Assembly (NCBI RefSeq): GCF_021869535.1
Contig: NW_026262712.1
Location: 114,263,640 to 114,327,639 of the forward strand
DNA: 64,000 nt
Reading direction: 5' to 3'
Source: Mytilus californianus
Lineage: Eukaryota > Mollusca > Bivalvia > Mytilida > Mytilidae
Shown: one piece after another, positions 23,001-36,800 of the stretch
Position numbering within the stretch: position 1 is the stretch's first letter
Layout of the letters: the number at the start of each line of letters is the position of its first letter
Made by a program: the position numbers and the translations under genes
Notes under the pieces: generated by a model
What the model was told of the DNA's origin: nothing
What the model saw: the letters and a program-made list of their open reading frames with translations, nothing else
The model's database searches: none

Positions 23001-26000
23001 TTTCTTTTTATCACACAAAATTGGATTTTCCATGACAATTTTGCAAAACCTGTAGCGGGGAAAAAAGTCCGGTGACCCATACTTTTTATTATATTTTTGA
23101 AAAAGCATGTAAATAAGATCATATTGACAAATTATTAAAAAATTCTATGGATTTTAATTAAGACGCCCCAGCCACCATAAAACAACAAACGAAAAACAAT
23201 TATGTCAGCAACCTACTACAACCACTGGTCTCCTGACTTAAAACAAGCACACACAGAATGTGGCGAGATTAGACATATAAGTGACCACTCAACATCCCCT
23301 TTACCTGGGACAGTGGTGTTACAGTACAACGTAAGATCAATCTGAAAACATTTGGCTTGGCTCATAAGATCGTTCATAAGCACAAAAACAACTAACAGAC
23401 AGACAAAAGACACAGATGTACCGATCTAAGAGTACTCGTAGTTACTTAATACTATTTCGAAACCAATTTTTAACAAATAAATTAACTAGACTGAAATATT
23501 GATCAGTATATCTCCAAAGGATTTAGTATAAAAAAAAAGTCATAAGAGGTCTGAGTAAAGAATGACCTTATGTAATTATAAATGTCAAAATGTAAGTTCC
23601 TACAGGCTGTAGGACAAAAAGAATTCATAAATCATGGATAGCAATACATGCTTTGTTATGTATCAAGTATCAAATAAAATCAATGTACCTATAAAGACAA
23701 CATTTAAAGATTTAACAGCAATATAAAAATGATAACCTTTAAGAATATTTTTGTTTCAAAGGATCAATATTTTTTTATGGATAGTTTCTAAATTAATGAG
23801 CTTTATGAACAACATAATCGCAAAAATTAGGATGCGACATTCCGTTAGTAATAAGGTTTCTACAGGTAAAAGAAAAACTTCCAAGCCGCCATCATCATAT
23901 CATCTTTTTTTTTGTCACAAATTATATCAGTTGATTTGAACGATAATAAACTTTGATTTAAATTGAATTGAATTTTTATCTTGATCAGTGGTGACAAAGA
24001 AACATATGGGCAAACAATCGAATGGAAGAAACTTGACAGAAAGAAGGCAAAAGGCAAACAATTCCGTATAGTCCGAATTGATATAGACATGCATGATGAT
24101 GATAATGATAATCGTGTGTATATTGATGAAGAATACAGCCTGCATATCAAAAATGCTACAACAGGTGAATTATTTAGTTAAAAAAAATTAATAAGTATGA
24201 TCAGTGGTAAACATATGAACAAAAAGAGATAAGGTTAATGCAAACTTTTGCAAGTTCGCACAAAGATTGATATTGGTAAAAAGAAAGAATTGACCATCTT
24301 TTCAGGTGTAAGTTTATGTTGTACGCATTCCATTAGAAAATTGTATTTAACCCTGTAACCTCTGTGCAGTTGTTTGATCTTCATTCCTGTGAGGCTAGTA
24401 AAAAGGCATTTGTCTTGTTTAAAGCTATATAATGTACAAAAAGTGTATCCTACTGTGTAAACATATGTTGAGGTGGATAGAGGCGACGAAATTTTTAAAG
24501 TCAGTGTGTGATTTTCACAATTTTCATCAATTAAGTTGTTAAATACATGATTTTTTTATTAGTTGTTATTGGCTTTGAACTAGCTGCCAGTAACTGCGAA
24601 TACGCTCAGATCTGTATATAGTGTCCTTTTTGTTGTTAGGGATGAGGGATAGATAAATACCCTGCAATTTCCAGTCTGTGTTTTTGTTGTAAGGGATGAG
24701 GGATAGATAAATACCCTGCCATGTCCAGTCTGTGTTTTTGTTGTTAGGGATGAGGGATAGATAAATAAATACCCTGCCATGTCCTTGCTGTGTTTTTGTT
24801 GTTAGGGATGAGGGATGGATAAATACCCTGCCATGTCCGGTCTGTGTTTTTGTTGTTAGGGATGAGGGATGGATAAATACCCTGCCATGTCCGGTCTGTG
24901 TTTTTGTTGTTAGGGATGAGGGATGGATAAATACCCTGCCATGTCCGGTCTGTGTTTTTGTTGTTAGGGATGAGGGATAGATAAATACCCTGCCATGTCC
25001 AGTCTGTGTTTTTGTTTGTTTGTTCTACTTTGTATCGACTTGATGAGTTAACAGAGGCGGATTTAGAGGGGGCCCCTTTTCTGGGAAAAATTGGTTGATT
25101 ATATAGGATGATATAGGGATGAGGGATGGATAAATACCCTGCCATGTCCGGTCTGTGTTTTTGTTGTTAGGGATGAGGGATGGATAAATACCCTGCCATG
25201 TCCGGTCTGTGTTTTTGTTGTTAGGGATGAGGGATAGATAAATACCCTGCCATGTCCAGTCTGTGTTTTTGTTGTTAGGGATGAGGGATGGATAAATATC
25301 CTGCCATGTCCTTGTTGTGTTTTTGTTGTTAGGGATGAGGGATGGATAAATACCCTGCCATGTCCGGTCTGTGTTTTTGTTGTTAGGGATGAGGGATAGA
25401 TAAATACCCTGCCATGTCCAGTCTGTGTTTTTGTTTGTTTGTTCTACTTTGTATCGACTTGATGAGTTAACAGAGGCGGATTTAGAGGGGGGCCCCTTTT
25501 CTGGGAAAATTGGTTGATTATATAGAGAATCACTGAAGCATGACCGGAGCGGGCCCCCTCTTTGGTAGTCAGTGGGCCTCCACGTATGAAAATTTCTGGA
25601 TCCGCCACTGGTTAAGCCTTTTTCAACTGATTATTATAGTTTGTTCTTATGTTGTGCTGTTTCACCACTGTCCCAGGTTAGGGGGTTGAGCGCTCACAAA
25701 CATGTTTAACCCCGCTACATTCTTTATGTGCCTGTCCCAAGTCAGGAGCCTGTAGTCCAGTGATTGTCGTTGGTTCATGTCGGTCATATTTGTTTTTCGT
25801 AAATTGTTTTGTTATAAATTAGGCCGGTAGTTTTCTCACATGAATTGTTTCATATTTTTTTATGTCGGGTCCTTTTATTGCCGACTATACGGTATGAGAT
25901 TTTCTCTTTGTTGAAGGCCGTACGGTTGCCTATAATATCTTACATCCACCTTTTTTGAATTTTGGTGAATAGTTGTCTCATTGGCAATCATTCTTCATCT

Positions 26001-29000
26001 CCTTATTTTTATAAAGATGATGATTGTTGGATGGACTAATGCCATGGCGTTGTAATTTTGTCATCGGGATCTAATCCGACTCCCACGGTCTAAGCGGTAA
26101 AACTCTGATCTGAAAGGTAAAATCGATGTTTTTTATTACTATGATTGTGGCCTCCACCTAATACATATAGGAATACATTTTTAAACTAATCACAAGCTAA
26201 ATTGCATACAATCCTGGTACATAATTTTATAACAGTATTGTGGTCTCCAAGTTCAAATGACGTTGAAGGAAAACTCCTCTTGGGTGAGTGAATGTGAATA
26301 TTTAATGTTATATTTATATGTTATAAGTTTTATTATAAAGGATAACCTACGCATGTTTTGCATTGATTCTTAGGAAAACTACCAAATAATACATAATTTG
26401 ATATTTGTTTTAGCGGATAGAGGGACATACTTTTGTCACGATATGAAAACCAGGGATGTTTATGTGAAAAAATATCTTGATGTTAGTATGTTGCAAAAGT
26501 TTTTCTTCAGTAAGGACAGATTTCGGGTCTTCTTCCATTTGGAAGGTAAGTGTTTATTTTTTTTAATAAAATCTATGGACGAAAGAAACATCCTCTTTAG
26601 AGGAAGTAAGAAGAACTAGAAAACCTAAAATTATATAAACTATAATAATATTCATTAACTTTTATCTGTAGAAGCAGTCAGACTATCAAATTATAATATT
26701 TCAAAACTTGAACAAATCTAATAACCAATATTAAGGAATAAAATGATTTTTTGTTAACATATTCATGTATAGAGTAAGTTCCAAGGTAAACACGTTTCAG
26801 CTGCTCGTAAACTTTGAATCTTTGAATTCAAGTCTGTGGCAAAAAGGCAAAATCAAACGTACCTCAATTATATATATGTTTAAAACTGTGTGTTGACTTT
26901 TTTTTTTATGTCGTTTGTCTATTTACAACGTTATGTTGCAGTCTCGATGACATTGGCTCCACTTCTCTTCTCATTCATTCTCATATCTTCAAATGATTTT
27001 ATTACATAAGGTATTCTCGATTATTATACATGTACGTGCGTTCTTTACGATTTACTTGCCTTATATATATATATATATATATAGAAGTCTATAAAAAGGA
27101 CCAACCAGCAAATTTACTATGTACCGGATCGTCTAGAATAGACGATACTGTGCAGATAAGGAAAAAAATTATATAAGTCTAGAGATTTGCACAACGATAC
27201 TAATATAAGATGGTATTATACGAAGATGTTGTTAATAAATCGTGTTGACAAATATTTCGGCTTAACAAATAGCCTTCTTCGGTGTCAATTATTTTAACAA
27301 TACTGATAATATGTATAAAAATAGCTCAATAATACAGGCAAGTTTTGGTCTATTGATTTAATCCAAAATCCTGAACATCATAATATAAAACAAAACTCAA
27401 TACTCAAATATACGTGACTGTGTATATTTACAACCCAAAATGAGTGAAAAATAAAACTTAGTATTTTTTATTGATGCCGTTTGGATGATGTACATTTAGT
27501 TCCTTTATCCAAAAGCTTTCCCGAACCTGTCGCTGGGCATCACTCCAGTAAATGTTCTGTTCAATCACTAGGATCTTCATGCGGTTAAAGTCATCAAGTG
27601 TGTGACCAGACTGTCTGAAATGCTGAGAAACTGGGAGAAGTGGCTTCTTAGAGATATCACTCCTATGGCCATTGAGGCGTTTGTGGAAAGGCTGCTTTGA
27701 CTCACCAACATATTGGAGGCCACAAACCGAACATTCTAGAATGTAAATAACATTCATACTTTTGCAGTTAACATTGCAAAATATCTTATAGTTATTTTCG
27801 GTTGCCTTACTGTGAAAAGTTGATGAGTGATGCATCTGTAGGCAGCATTTGCAGCGTTTTTCATCACACGAACGACATTCTCCAGAAGTACTTCTATTAT
27901 CAGACACTTCAGCCCGCACCAGCAGGTTACGCAGACTATTGGGTTGCCTAAAAGCTATCATGGGAGGCTCGGGAAAAATCTTGGATAGTTTGGAATTCTT
28001 TTCAACTGTTTTCCAATGCTCACGAATGACACCGAAGCTGTTTTTGAGAGATGGGTGGTAAGTAAGAACACATGGAGTCCTTTTATTTTTCTTTTTATAT
28101 TTGTATTCTAACAGTTTACTCCTTGGAATAGTTTCCGCTTTCTGAAAGCCTTTTTGGATAGTTTTGTGTTTGTAGCCCCTTCTCTTCAAGCGGGTTTCGA
28201 GTTGACGTAGTTGTTTTTTAGTTGTTTCTGAGTTGGAACATATTCGCTTGACTCTGAGTGCCTGACTGTACGGGATGCTCTTAGTACAATGAGCAGGATG
28301 GCAACTTTTAGGGGACAGATATTGGTGAGTGTCAGTAGGCTTAGAATATAGATCAGTGGATATGATGCCATCTGTGAGTGAGCTGGAGGTATCGAGGAAG
28401 GTGATTTTGGATTTAGATTTCTCATGAGTAAATTTGATACCTTGACAATTTTGCCAGAAGTCTACGCATTAAGGAATATTTCGCGTCGAAGGAGAACAAC
28501 AACAGATGCTCGGATAGCGACTCAGAAATTTCAGAATACGAAAACAACTACAAATTTATAAAAAAGAGTACTTGGATCCCTAAACCGAGCAAAAATGCCA
28601 CCTTGGAATCATTTATTGACAATTTTAAGTCGGACATTATAAGAAATACTAGAAATAACAATAAACCTTTTGACAATCTTACCAATGAAGAACGAACTGC
28701 ACTGAAAAACTTACGATCTAACGACAATATCGTCATTAAACCTGCAGACAAAGGCAGTGCAGTGGTTGTCATGGATAAATCTGCCTATATTCAAGAGGCT
28801 GAACGACAACTTGGCGATGCAAGGTTCTACCAAAAACTAGACTCTGATCCTACAACATCTTTTAGCAGAGAAATAACTGATAGTTTGGTAGAAATGCACA
28901 ACGATGGTTTCATCGATGAAAAGACTCTAGAATATTTGCAACCAGAAAATCCAAAACCGGGCAGATTTTATCTTTTACCTAAAATTCATAAGGCCAATAA

Positions 29001-30815
29001 CCCAGGAAGACCTATAGTTTCAGCGAACGGTCATCCGACGGAAAAAATATCGGAATTCGTTGACTTCCATCTTCGTCAACATGTTGAGGACTTACCATCT
29101 CAATTCAAAGATACTACCGATTATCTTAGAAAATTGCAGGCCTTAAATCCACTCCCCTCCGACACGACACTTGTCTCTATGGACGTCACCTCCCTCTACA
29201 CGAATATTCCACATGCAGATGGCATTGATGCATGTAAAGAAGTTTGGAATTCCCGACCAGTGAAATATCCACCTACTGAATGCCTGGTCAAAATGCTCAC
29301 GCTGGTACTCAAAAACAACAACTTCACTTTTGATGGAGATCATTATCTGCAAGTTAATGGAACTGCTATGGGCACCAAAATGGCTCCATCATATGCCAAC
29401 ATATTTATGGGCAAATTAGAAAAACAACTCCTTGAATCTTCCATCGAAAAACCGCTTTCCTGGTTTAGATTTATAGATGATGTGGATATGAAATGGAATA
29501 AAAGTGACGAGGATTTAGATACACTCATCACTCATGCCAACAACATACATCCAAGTATCAAATTTACTCATGAGAAATCTAAATCCAAAATCACCTTCCT
29601 CGATACCTCCAGCTCACTCACAGATGGCATCATATCCACTGATCTATATTCTAAGCCTACTGACACTCACCAATATCTGTCCCCTAAAAGTTGCCATCCT
29701 GCTCATTGTACTAAGAGCATCCCGTACAGTCAGGCACTCAGAGTCAAGCGAATATGTTCCAACTCCAACAACTAAAAAACAACTACGTCAACTCGAAACC
29801 CGCTTGAAGAGAAGGGGCTACAAACACAAAACTATCCAAAAAGGCTTTCAGAAAGCGGAAACTATTCCAAGGAGTAAACTGTTAGAATACAAATATAAAA
29901 AGAAAAATAAAAGGACTCCATGTGTTCTTACTTACCACCCATCTCTCAAAAACAGCTTCGGTGTCATTCGTGAGCATTGGAAAACAGTTGAAAAGAATTC
30001 CAAACTATCCAAGATTTTTCCCGAGCCTCCCATGATAGCTTTTAGGCAACCCAATAGTCTGCGTAACCTGCTGGTGCGGGCTGAAGTGTCTGATAATAGA
30101 AGTACTTCTGGAGAATGTCGTTCGTGTGATGAAAAACGCTGCAAATGCTGCCTACAGATGCATCACTCATCAACTTTTCACAGTAAGGCAACCGAAAATA
30201 ACTATAAGATATTTTGCAATGTTAACTGCAAAAGTATGAATGTTATTTACATTCTAGAATGTTCGGTTTGTGGCCTCCAATATGTTGGTGAGTCAAAGCA
30301 GCCTTTCCACAAACGCCTCAATGGCCATAGGAGTGATATCTCTAAGAAGCCACTTCTCCCAGTTTCTCAGCATTTCAGACAGTCTGGTCACACACTTGAT
30401 GACTTTAACCGCATGAAGATCCTAGTGATTGAACAGAACATTTACTGGAGTGATGCCCAGCGACAGGTTCGGGAAAGCTTTTGGATAAAGGAACTAAATG
30501 TACATCATCCAAACGGCATCAATAAAAAATACTAAGTTTTATTTTTCACTCATTTTGGGTTGTAAATATACACAGTCACGTATATTTGAGTATTGAGTTT
30601 TGTTTTATATTATGATGTTCAGGATTTTGGATTAAATCAATAGACCAAAACTTACCTGTATTATTGAGCTATTTTTATACATATTATCAGTATTGTTAAA
30701 ATAATTGACACCGAAGAAGGCTATTTGTTAAGCCGAAATATTTGTCAACACGATTTATTAACAACATCTTCGTATAATACCATCTTATATTAGTATCGTT
30801 GTGCAAATCTCTAGA

Positions 30816-30858
<43 letters not shown>

Positions 30859-33800
30859 AAGTCTAAATTGAAAACAACGTTCAAACCTATGATTGCGTTG
30901 GATAAAAACCGCAATTTTTATACGTGTGCATGCAAAACAAATTTCTTGATAGAGGGGTCTAAATACAGCACAAACAACATTTTCCAAAAGACCAAAAAAG
31001 TGAAAAAGTATATTTTAACAAAACGCATTTGACTAACAGGTCGAACAACAGATGTTCTAAAACCCTGCTGACTGCCATTGGCGATTGGCAAATAAACGGA
31101 TCACAAGATGTTACAAAATGGATCTATATATATAAAGTATGAATAATAGACAACGATAAATCTTACGGGGCGATGGATCATATTATAATTATGATATCCT
31201 TCATCAGTAAGATATCAAATGGTTCTTATCTTGACATGTGGTAGTCACACTGTAATAGTAATCTTGATCGTTATACAAATTATCACGAATCAATACGCTG
31301 GTAAATTTTTTCAATATTGATGTTTGGGAGGAGGAATAAATTCCTTAAAACTGTAAGAGTCCTGTACTGAAGCCTGAGTTACTGGAAACAAGTGATGGTA
31401 GGGACTCATTCTATGTTTTGTCATTAATGCCCTCTGGGAAAACTGTCCTTAACTTCCTTATCCAAAAATTTTCCCGACCAAGTCTATCGACCCTTGACCA
31501 ACCCTCGTTGTGGTCTATGATAGTGATGGTAAGGTTTTTGAGATCACCTTGGGCGTGCCAAGGTGATCTCAAATGACGACTTACCGGGAGGTCGGGCTTG
31601 CAGGTGTAGTCACTTCGATGACCATTCAAGCGTTTGTTGAATGGTTGTTCTGTCTCGCCATGATACTGCATGCCACATCGACATTGAAGAAGGTATAAAA
31701 CAATGAATCAGGGTTTTGCAAGTTACATTGCAATACATATAGTGTTTACGGACCCAGTAGAGTGGCAAGTATATGTTTGAGTGTTCAGTATTTGTTAGCA
31801 AGTCAGACATCGTCTGTTACCACACGACTTGCACCATCCTGCAGTTGAAGAGCTTGTATTAGAGGAAACATCAGCTCTCACAAATAAGTCTTTCAGACTT
31901 GCTGTTCTCCGAAAAGCTAAGACAGGAGGTTTGGGAAAAATCTTGGATAATTTTGGATGTTTGGCAATAATCTGCCAATTGGCACGGATCAAACGGGAGA
32001 GGTTAGTAAAGGCGTGATTGCATGTCAAAACAAACGGAACTGTTTCGCTTCGCCTTTTCTGTTTGTTCTGTAATAGGTCATTACGGCTGTTATTGTTAGC
32101 ACGCGCAAACCCCTTATCTATGTCCCATTTCTTAAAATCTCGTTTGTCAAAAATCCGCGAAGTTCCTGTAACCGTTTAGTGACAGCCTCCTCAGAGCTGC
32201 AAATCCGTTTTACTCTGAGAGCTTGACTGTACGGGATACTTTTTGTACAGTGTTTGGGGTGATAGCTTTGGGGAGAAAGGTACTGATGTTTATTTGTAGG
32301 TTTACATACAGTAGAGGTCTGTTGATATGACACCGTCCTTTATAGATGTAGTTGTGTCCAAGAAAGATATTTTAGAGTCGGAAATTTCATATGTGAATTT
32401 AATTGACTGGTGGGCGTTGTTTACATGTTTGATAAAATCATACAGTTTTTTTTGTGATTCAATCCATTTCATGTCAACATCATCGATGAAATCGAACCAA
32501 GACAGAGGTTTAAATAAAGATGTTGAAATGATTTGTGTCTCGTTTATCTGAAGGTAATGTTCACCATTGAAGTTGAAATTGTTGCTTTTCAGAACCAGAG
32601 TAAGCAGCTGGACAAATCATTCGGTGGGTGGTTCTAAAGTGTTTCGCGAGTCCCATATTTCCTTGCACGATTTTATTCTGTCATCATGATGTATATTGGT
32701 ATACAATGAGGTGACATCCAAAGTGACAAGGAGAGTTTCCGGAGGAAGAGGGTTCATGGATTCCATTTTACGAAGGTAATCTGTGATGTCTTGAATATGA
32801 GAAGTAAGATTTTCTACATGAGATCTTAAATGAAAGTCTACAAATTCCTAGATTTTCTCAGTCGGGTGACCGTTTGCGGATACAATGGGTCTACCAAGGT
32901 TGTTAACCTTGTGTATTTTGGGAAGAAGGTACAATCGACCAGGCTTGGCGTTCTCTAGTTTTAAATATCCGATTGTATCCTCATCTATGTGACCGTCATT
33001 GTGCATGGTTTGTAACGCAGTTTAGTATTATTATTAAAATTATTACTGCGTTACAAACCAAAGGAGATACTGTATTTGATTTGAGTACAGTGTTTTGCTT
33101 TTACTCAAGTTATTTTAGTTACTTGTGAATATCCGGTTGGCCAGATTGTTACAAGGGAGACATTTGTTTTGTGTACAGTATTTTGCTCTAGTTATTTGAG
33201 TTACCTGTGAATATCCTTTTGATTCCAATCAATCGTTTAGTTATACAGGAAACAGATATTCCAGTAAGGAAGGGTAGGTATATGTTTAACTCATATTATT
33301 TATATTTAGATGTTGATTTTGCGGCTTTACCTTGTTATTTTTTATCATTATTTATGTTTAATGTTTTAACTTATTTATTTTTACCTTATTTATGTAATAT
33401 ATGAATTTATATAAGTCAACATTGTCGACTCAGTAAGAATGATATGTCCGGGTGTGATGAACTGTATTCCTGCAGAATGCTACCTTGAGAACTAGCACGT
33501 TAAAAATACATCTAAGGATGTCGGTCTAGTGCAATCAGGGTTAATATGCATGTCACATTAACATGATATAGTCCTATTGTCTGCTCTATGGTCGGGTTGT
33601 TGTCTCTTTGACACATTCCCCATTTCCATTCTCAATTTTACTGATAATAAAGTAATATGCATATATATATACTATATGCTACAAGACGTTAAACATCAAT
33701 ACATCAACCCATCATAAACGATATTTTATTTTAATTCCAGCACCAAATAACACAATCATTTTCTGGGTTTTTAAGTTTTAAAGTTTGTTGTGTTTATTTT

Positions 33801-36800
33801 CTCTCTGTGTGAATGCACCGAAGGACAAACTATTCTTTTTTCTACCAAATCAAATATCGGTACTGTTGTCCCAATGTTCCAAATCATAGATAAAAAAACT
33901 TGCTTTCCGTTGTTCAAAATAAACAATAACAAGTATGGATACTGTTGTCCCAAATCATAAATAACAAGCATGGATACCGTTGTGCCAAATCATAAATAAC
34001 AAGCATGGATACCGTTGTGCCAAATCATAAATAACAAGCAAGGATCCTGTTGTGCCAAATCAAAAATGACAAGAATGACTACTGTTGTCCCAAATCATAA
34101 ATAACAAGCATGACTACTGTTGTCCCAAATCATAAATAACAAGCATGGATACCGTTGTGCCAAATCATAAATAATAAGTAAGGATCCCGTTGTGCCAAAT
34201 CAAAAATGACAAGAATGACTACTGTTGTCCCAAATCATAAATAACAAGCATGACTACTGTTGTCCCAAATCATAGATAACAAGAATTACTACTGTTGTCC
34301 CAAATAATAAATAACAAGCATGACTACTGTTGTCCCAAATCAGAAATAACAAGCAAGGATACAGTTGTGCCAAATCATAAATAACAAGCAAGGATCCCAT
34401 TGTGCCAAATCAAAAATAACAAGCATGGCTACCGTTGTCCCAAATCAGAAATAACAAGCAAGGATACCGTTGTGCCAAATAAAAAATAACAAGCATGTCT
34501 ACCGTTGTCCCAAATCATAAATAAAAGCAAGGATACCGTTGTGCCAAATCAGAAATAACAAGCATGGCTACCGTTGTCCCAAATCAGAAATAACAAGCAT
34601 GACTACTGTTGTCCCAAATCAGAAATAACAAACATGACTACTGTTGTCCCAAATCAGAAATAACAAGCATGGATACCATTGTACCAAATCAGATATAACA
34701 AGCTTATTATACCGTTGAGCTAAATCAGAAATAGCATGCATTTATATACCGTTGTGCCAAATCAGAAATAACAAGCATGGCTACCGTTGTCCCAAATCAT
34801 TAATAACAAGCAAGGATACCGTTGTGCCAAATCAAAAATAACAAGCATGGCTACCGTTGTCCCAAATCATGAATAACAAGCAAGGATACCGTTATGCCAA
34901 ATCAAAAATAACAAGCATGGCTACCGTTGTCCCAAATCAGAAATAACAAACATGTTTACCGTTGTCCTAAATCAGAAATAATAAGCATTACTATCGTCGT
35001 CCCAAATCAGAAATAATAAGCATTACTATCGTCGTTCCAAATCAGAAATAATTAGCATTGATATCGTCGTCCCAAATCAGAAATAACAAGCATTGATATC
35101 GTCGTCCCTAATCATAAATAGTAAGCATTGATATCGTCGTCCCAAATCAGAAATAACAAGCATTGATATCGTCGTCCCAAATCAGAAACAACAAGCATTG
35201 ATATCGTCGTCCCAAATCAGAAACAACAAGCATGAATTATGTTGTTCTCAATAAACTCATCATAGATACCAGGATTAAAATGTTGTACGCCAGACGCGCA
35301 TTTCGTCTACTAAAGACTCATTAGTGACGCGTGAGTAAAAAAAGTTAAAAAGACCAAATAAAGTACTAAGTTGAAGAGCATTGAGGATCCAAAATTCAAA
35401 AAGGTTTTATCAAATACAGCTAAGGTAATCTATTCCTGGGGTAGACCAAATGAGACATAATAAACATGGACAGCTTTGTCCCACACATTGTCCCAAATCT
35501 AAAATAACAAACGGGACCTTTTATAGATATAAGAAGATGTGGTATGAGTGCCAATGAGACAACTATAGCTTGATATGCAGTATGGGTTTCGTTCGTTGTT
35601 GAAGGCTGTACGATGACCTATACTTGCTAATATCTACGTCATTTAGATAGTTGTTTCATTGGTAATCATACCACATATCACTACTTCATATGGATAATGT
35701 TGTACCAAATCAGAAGTATTAAATCAAAATGGATACCGTTGTTCCACCTTGAAAATTTAATACAAGAGTGAACACGATGAAATGTCTCGCCTGTTCTTCT
35801 TATGATTGAATTTATGTTTAAAGTCTGTAAAATGAAGGTTTTACTACGAGTATAACACAAACTTAACATTGTCAATGATCCATGAAAATTGAGTCACGGT
35901 CAAATGAACTATGCCAGATAGACATGTACACCTGGCAATCATTGGCAAAATATACAGCAGTAAAAAGGATATGCGTTAATTTTGAGCTATCAATTTAAGT
36001 ATTAAAAGAAGATATGGTATGATTGCCAATGAGACAACCCTCCACAAGAGACCAAATGACACAGAAATTAACAACTATATGTCACCGTACGGCCTCCAAC
36101 AATAAGCAAAGCCCATACCTCATAGTCAGCTATAAAAGGCCCCGAAATGACTAATGTAAAACAATTCAAACGAGAAAACTAACGGCCTAATTTATGTACA
36201 AAATAATGAACGAAAAACAAATATGTAACACAGCAACAAACGATAACCACTGAATTACAGGTTCCTGACTTGGAACAGGCACATACAGAATGTGGCGGGG
36301 TTAAACTTGTTTGAATGCGCCAACCCTCCCCTAACATGGGACAGTGGTGTAACAATACAACATAAGAACAAATTATAAAAATCTGTTGAAAAAGGCTTAA
36401 CTCATCAGGTGGATACAAATAGAAAATTAATACATCTAACAAAAACACAAAGTGGACGTGGACGGGAACTTGCATTTCCTAACAACAAAAAGACACTAAG
36501 TACAGATCTTAGGGTACTTGCAGTTACTGACAGCTAGTTCAAAGTCAATAGACGTCATAAACAGTCAGAGAGAAAACATGACCTTGTACAATGCCAAGAT
36601 ACAGGTATCGACAGATTGTAGAGCCATGAATGTGCATATGTATATAACAATAATATTTAGTTTGAATTTGATTTACTGATAACAAAATCAATATTAATAC
36701 CAATAAAAACGATATTTAAAGATCTAATTACAGTGTTGAATTGGTAACCTTTTCGAATAGGTTTATTTAAAGGATCGATATGTTACCCGGATCGTTTCAA

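Larger units (their letters stand above)
27165..30826. mobile_element. Penelope-like element with inverted arms
   Basis: The left arm (27165-28442, minus orientation) and right arm (29554-30826, plus) are near-identical inverted copies of about 1.27 kb. They enclose a unique 1.1 kb segment (28443-29553) that carries the RT core. Each arm contains the end of the RT, the complete GIY-YIG region and the 3' tail. Partial inverted or tandem copies flanking a full unit are the usual genomic form of Penelope-like elements. I saw only a handful of differences between the arms, so the insertion is young. It sits in the intron between exons E and F of the FAM187-like gene. Confidence 0.9.

Noticed and set aside
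24580-25145. Minus-strand repeat proteins in the 54-bp array
   Set aside because: By-product of an intronic minisatellite. The frames contain an embedded MITE fragment and have no supporting domain.
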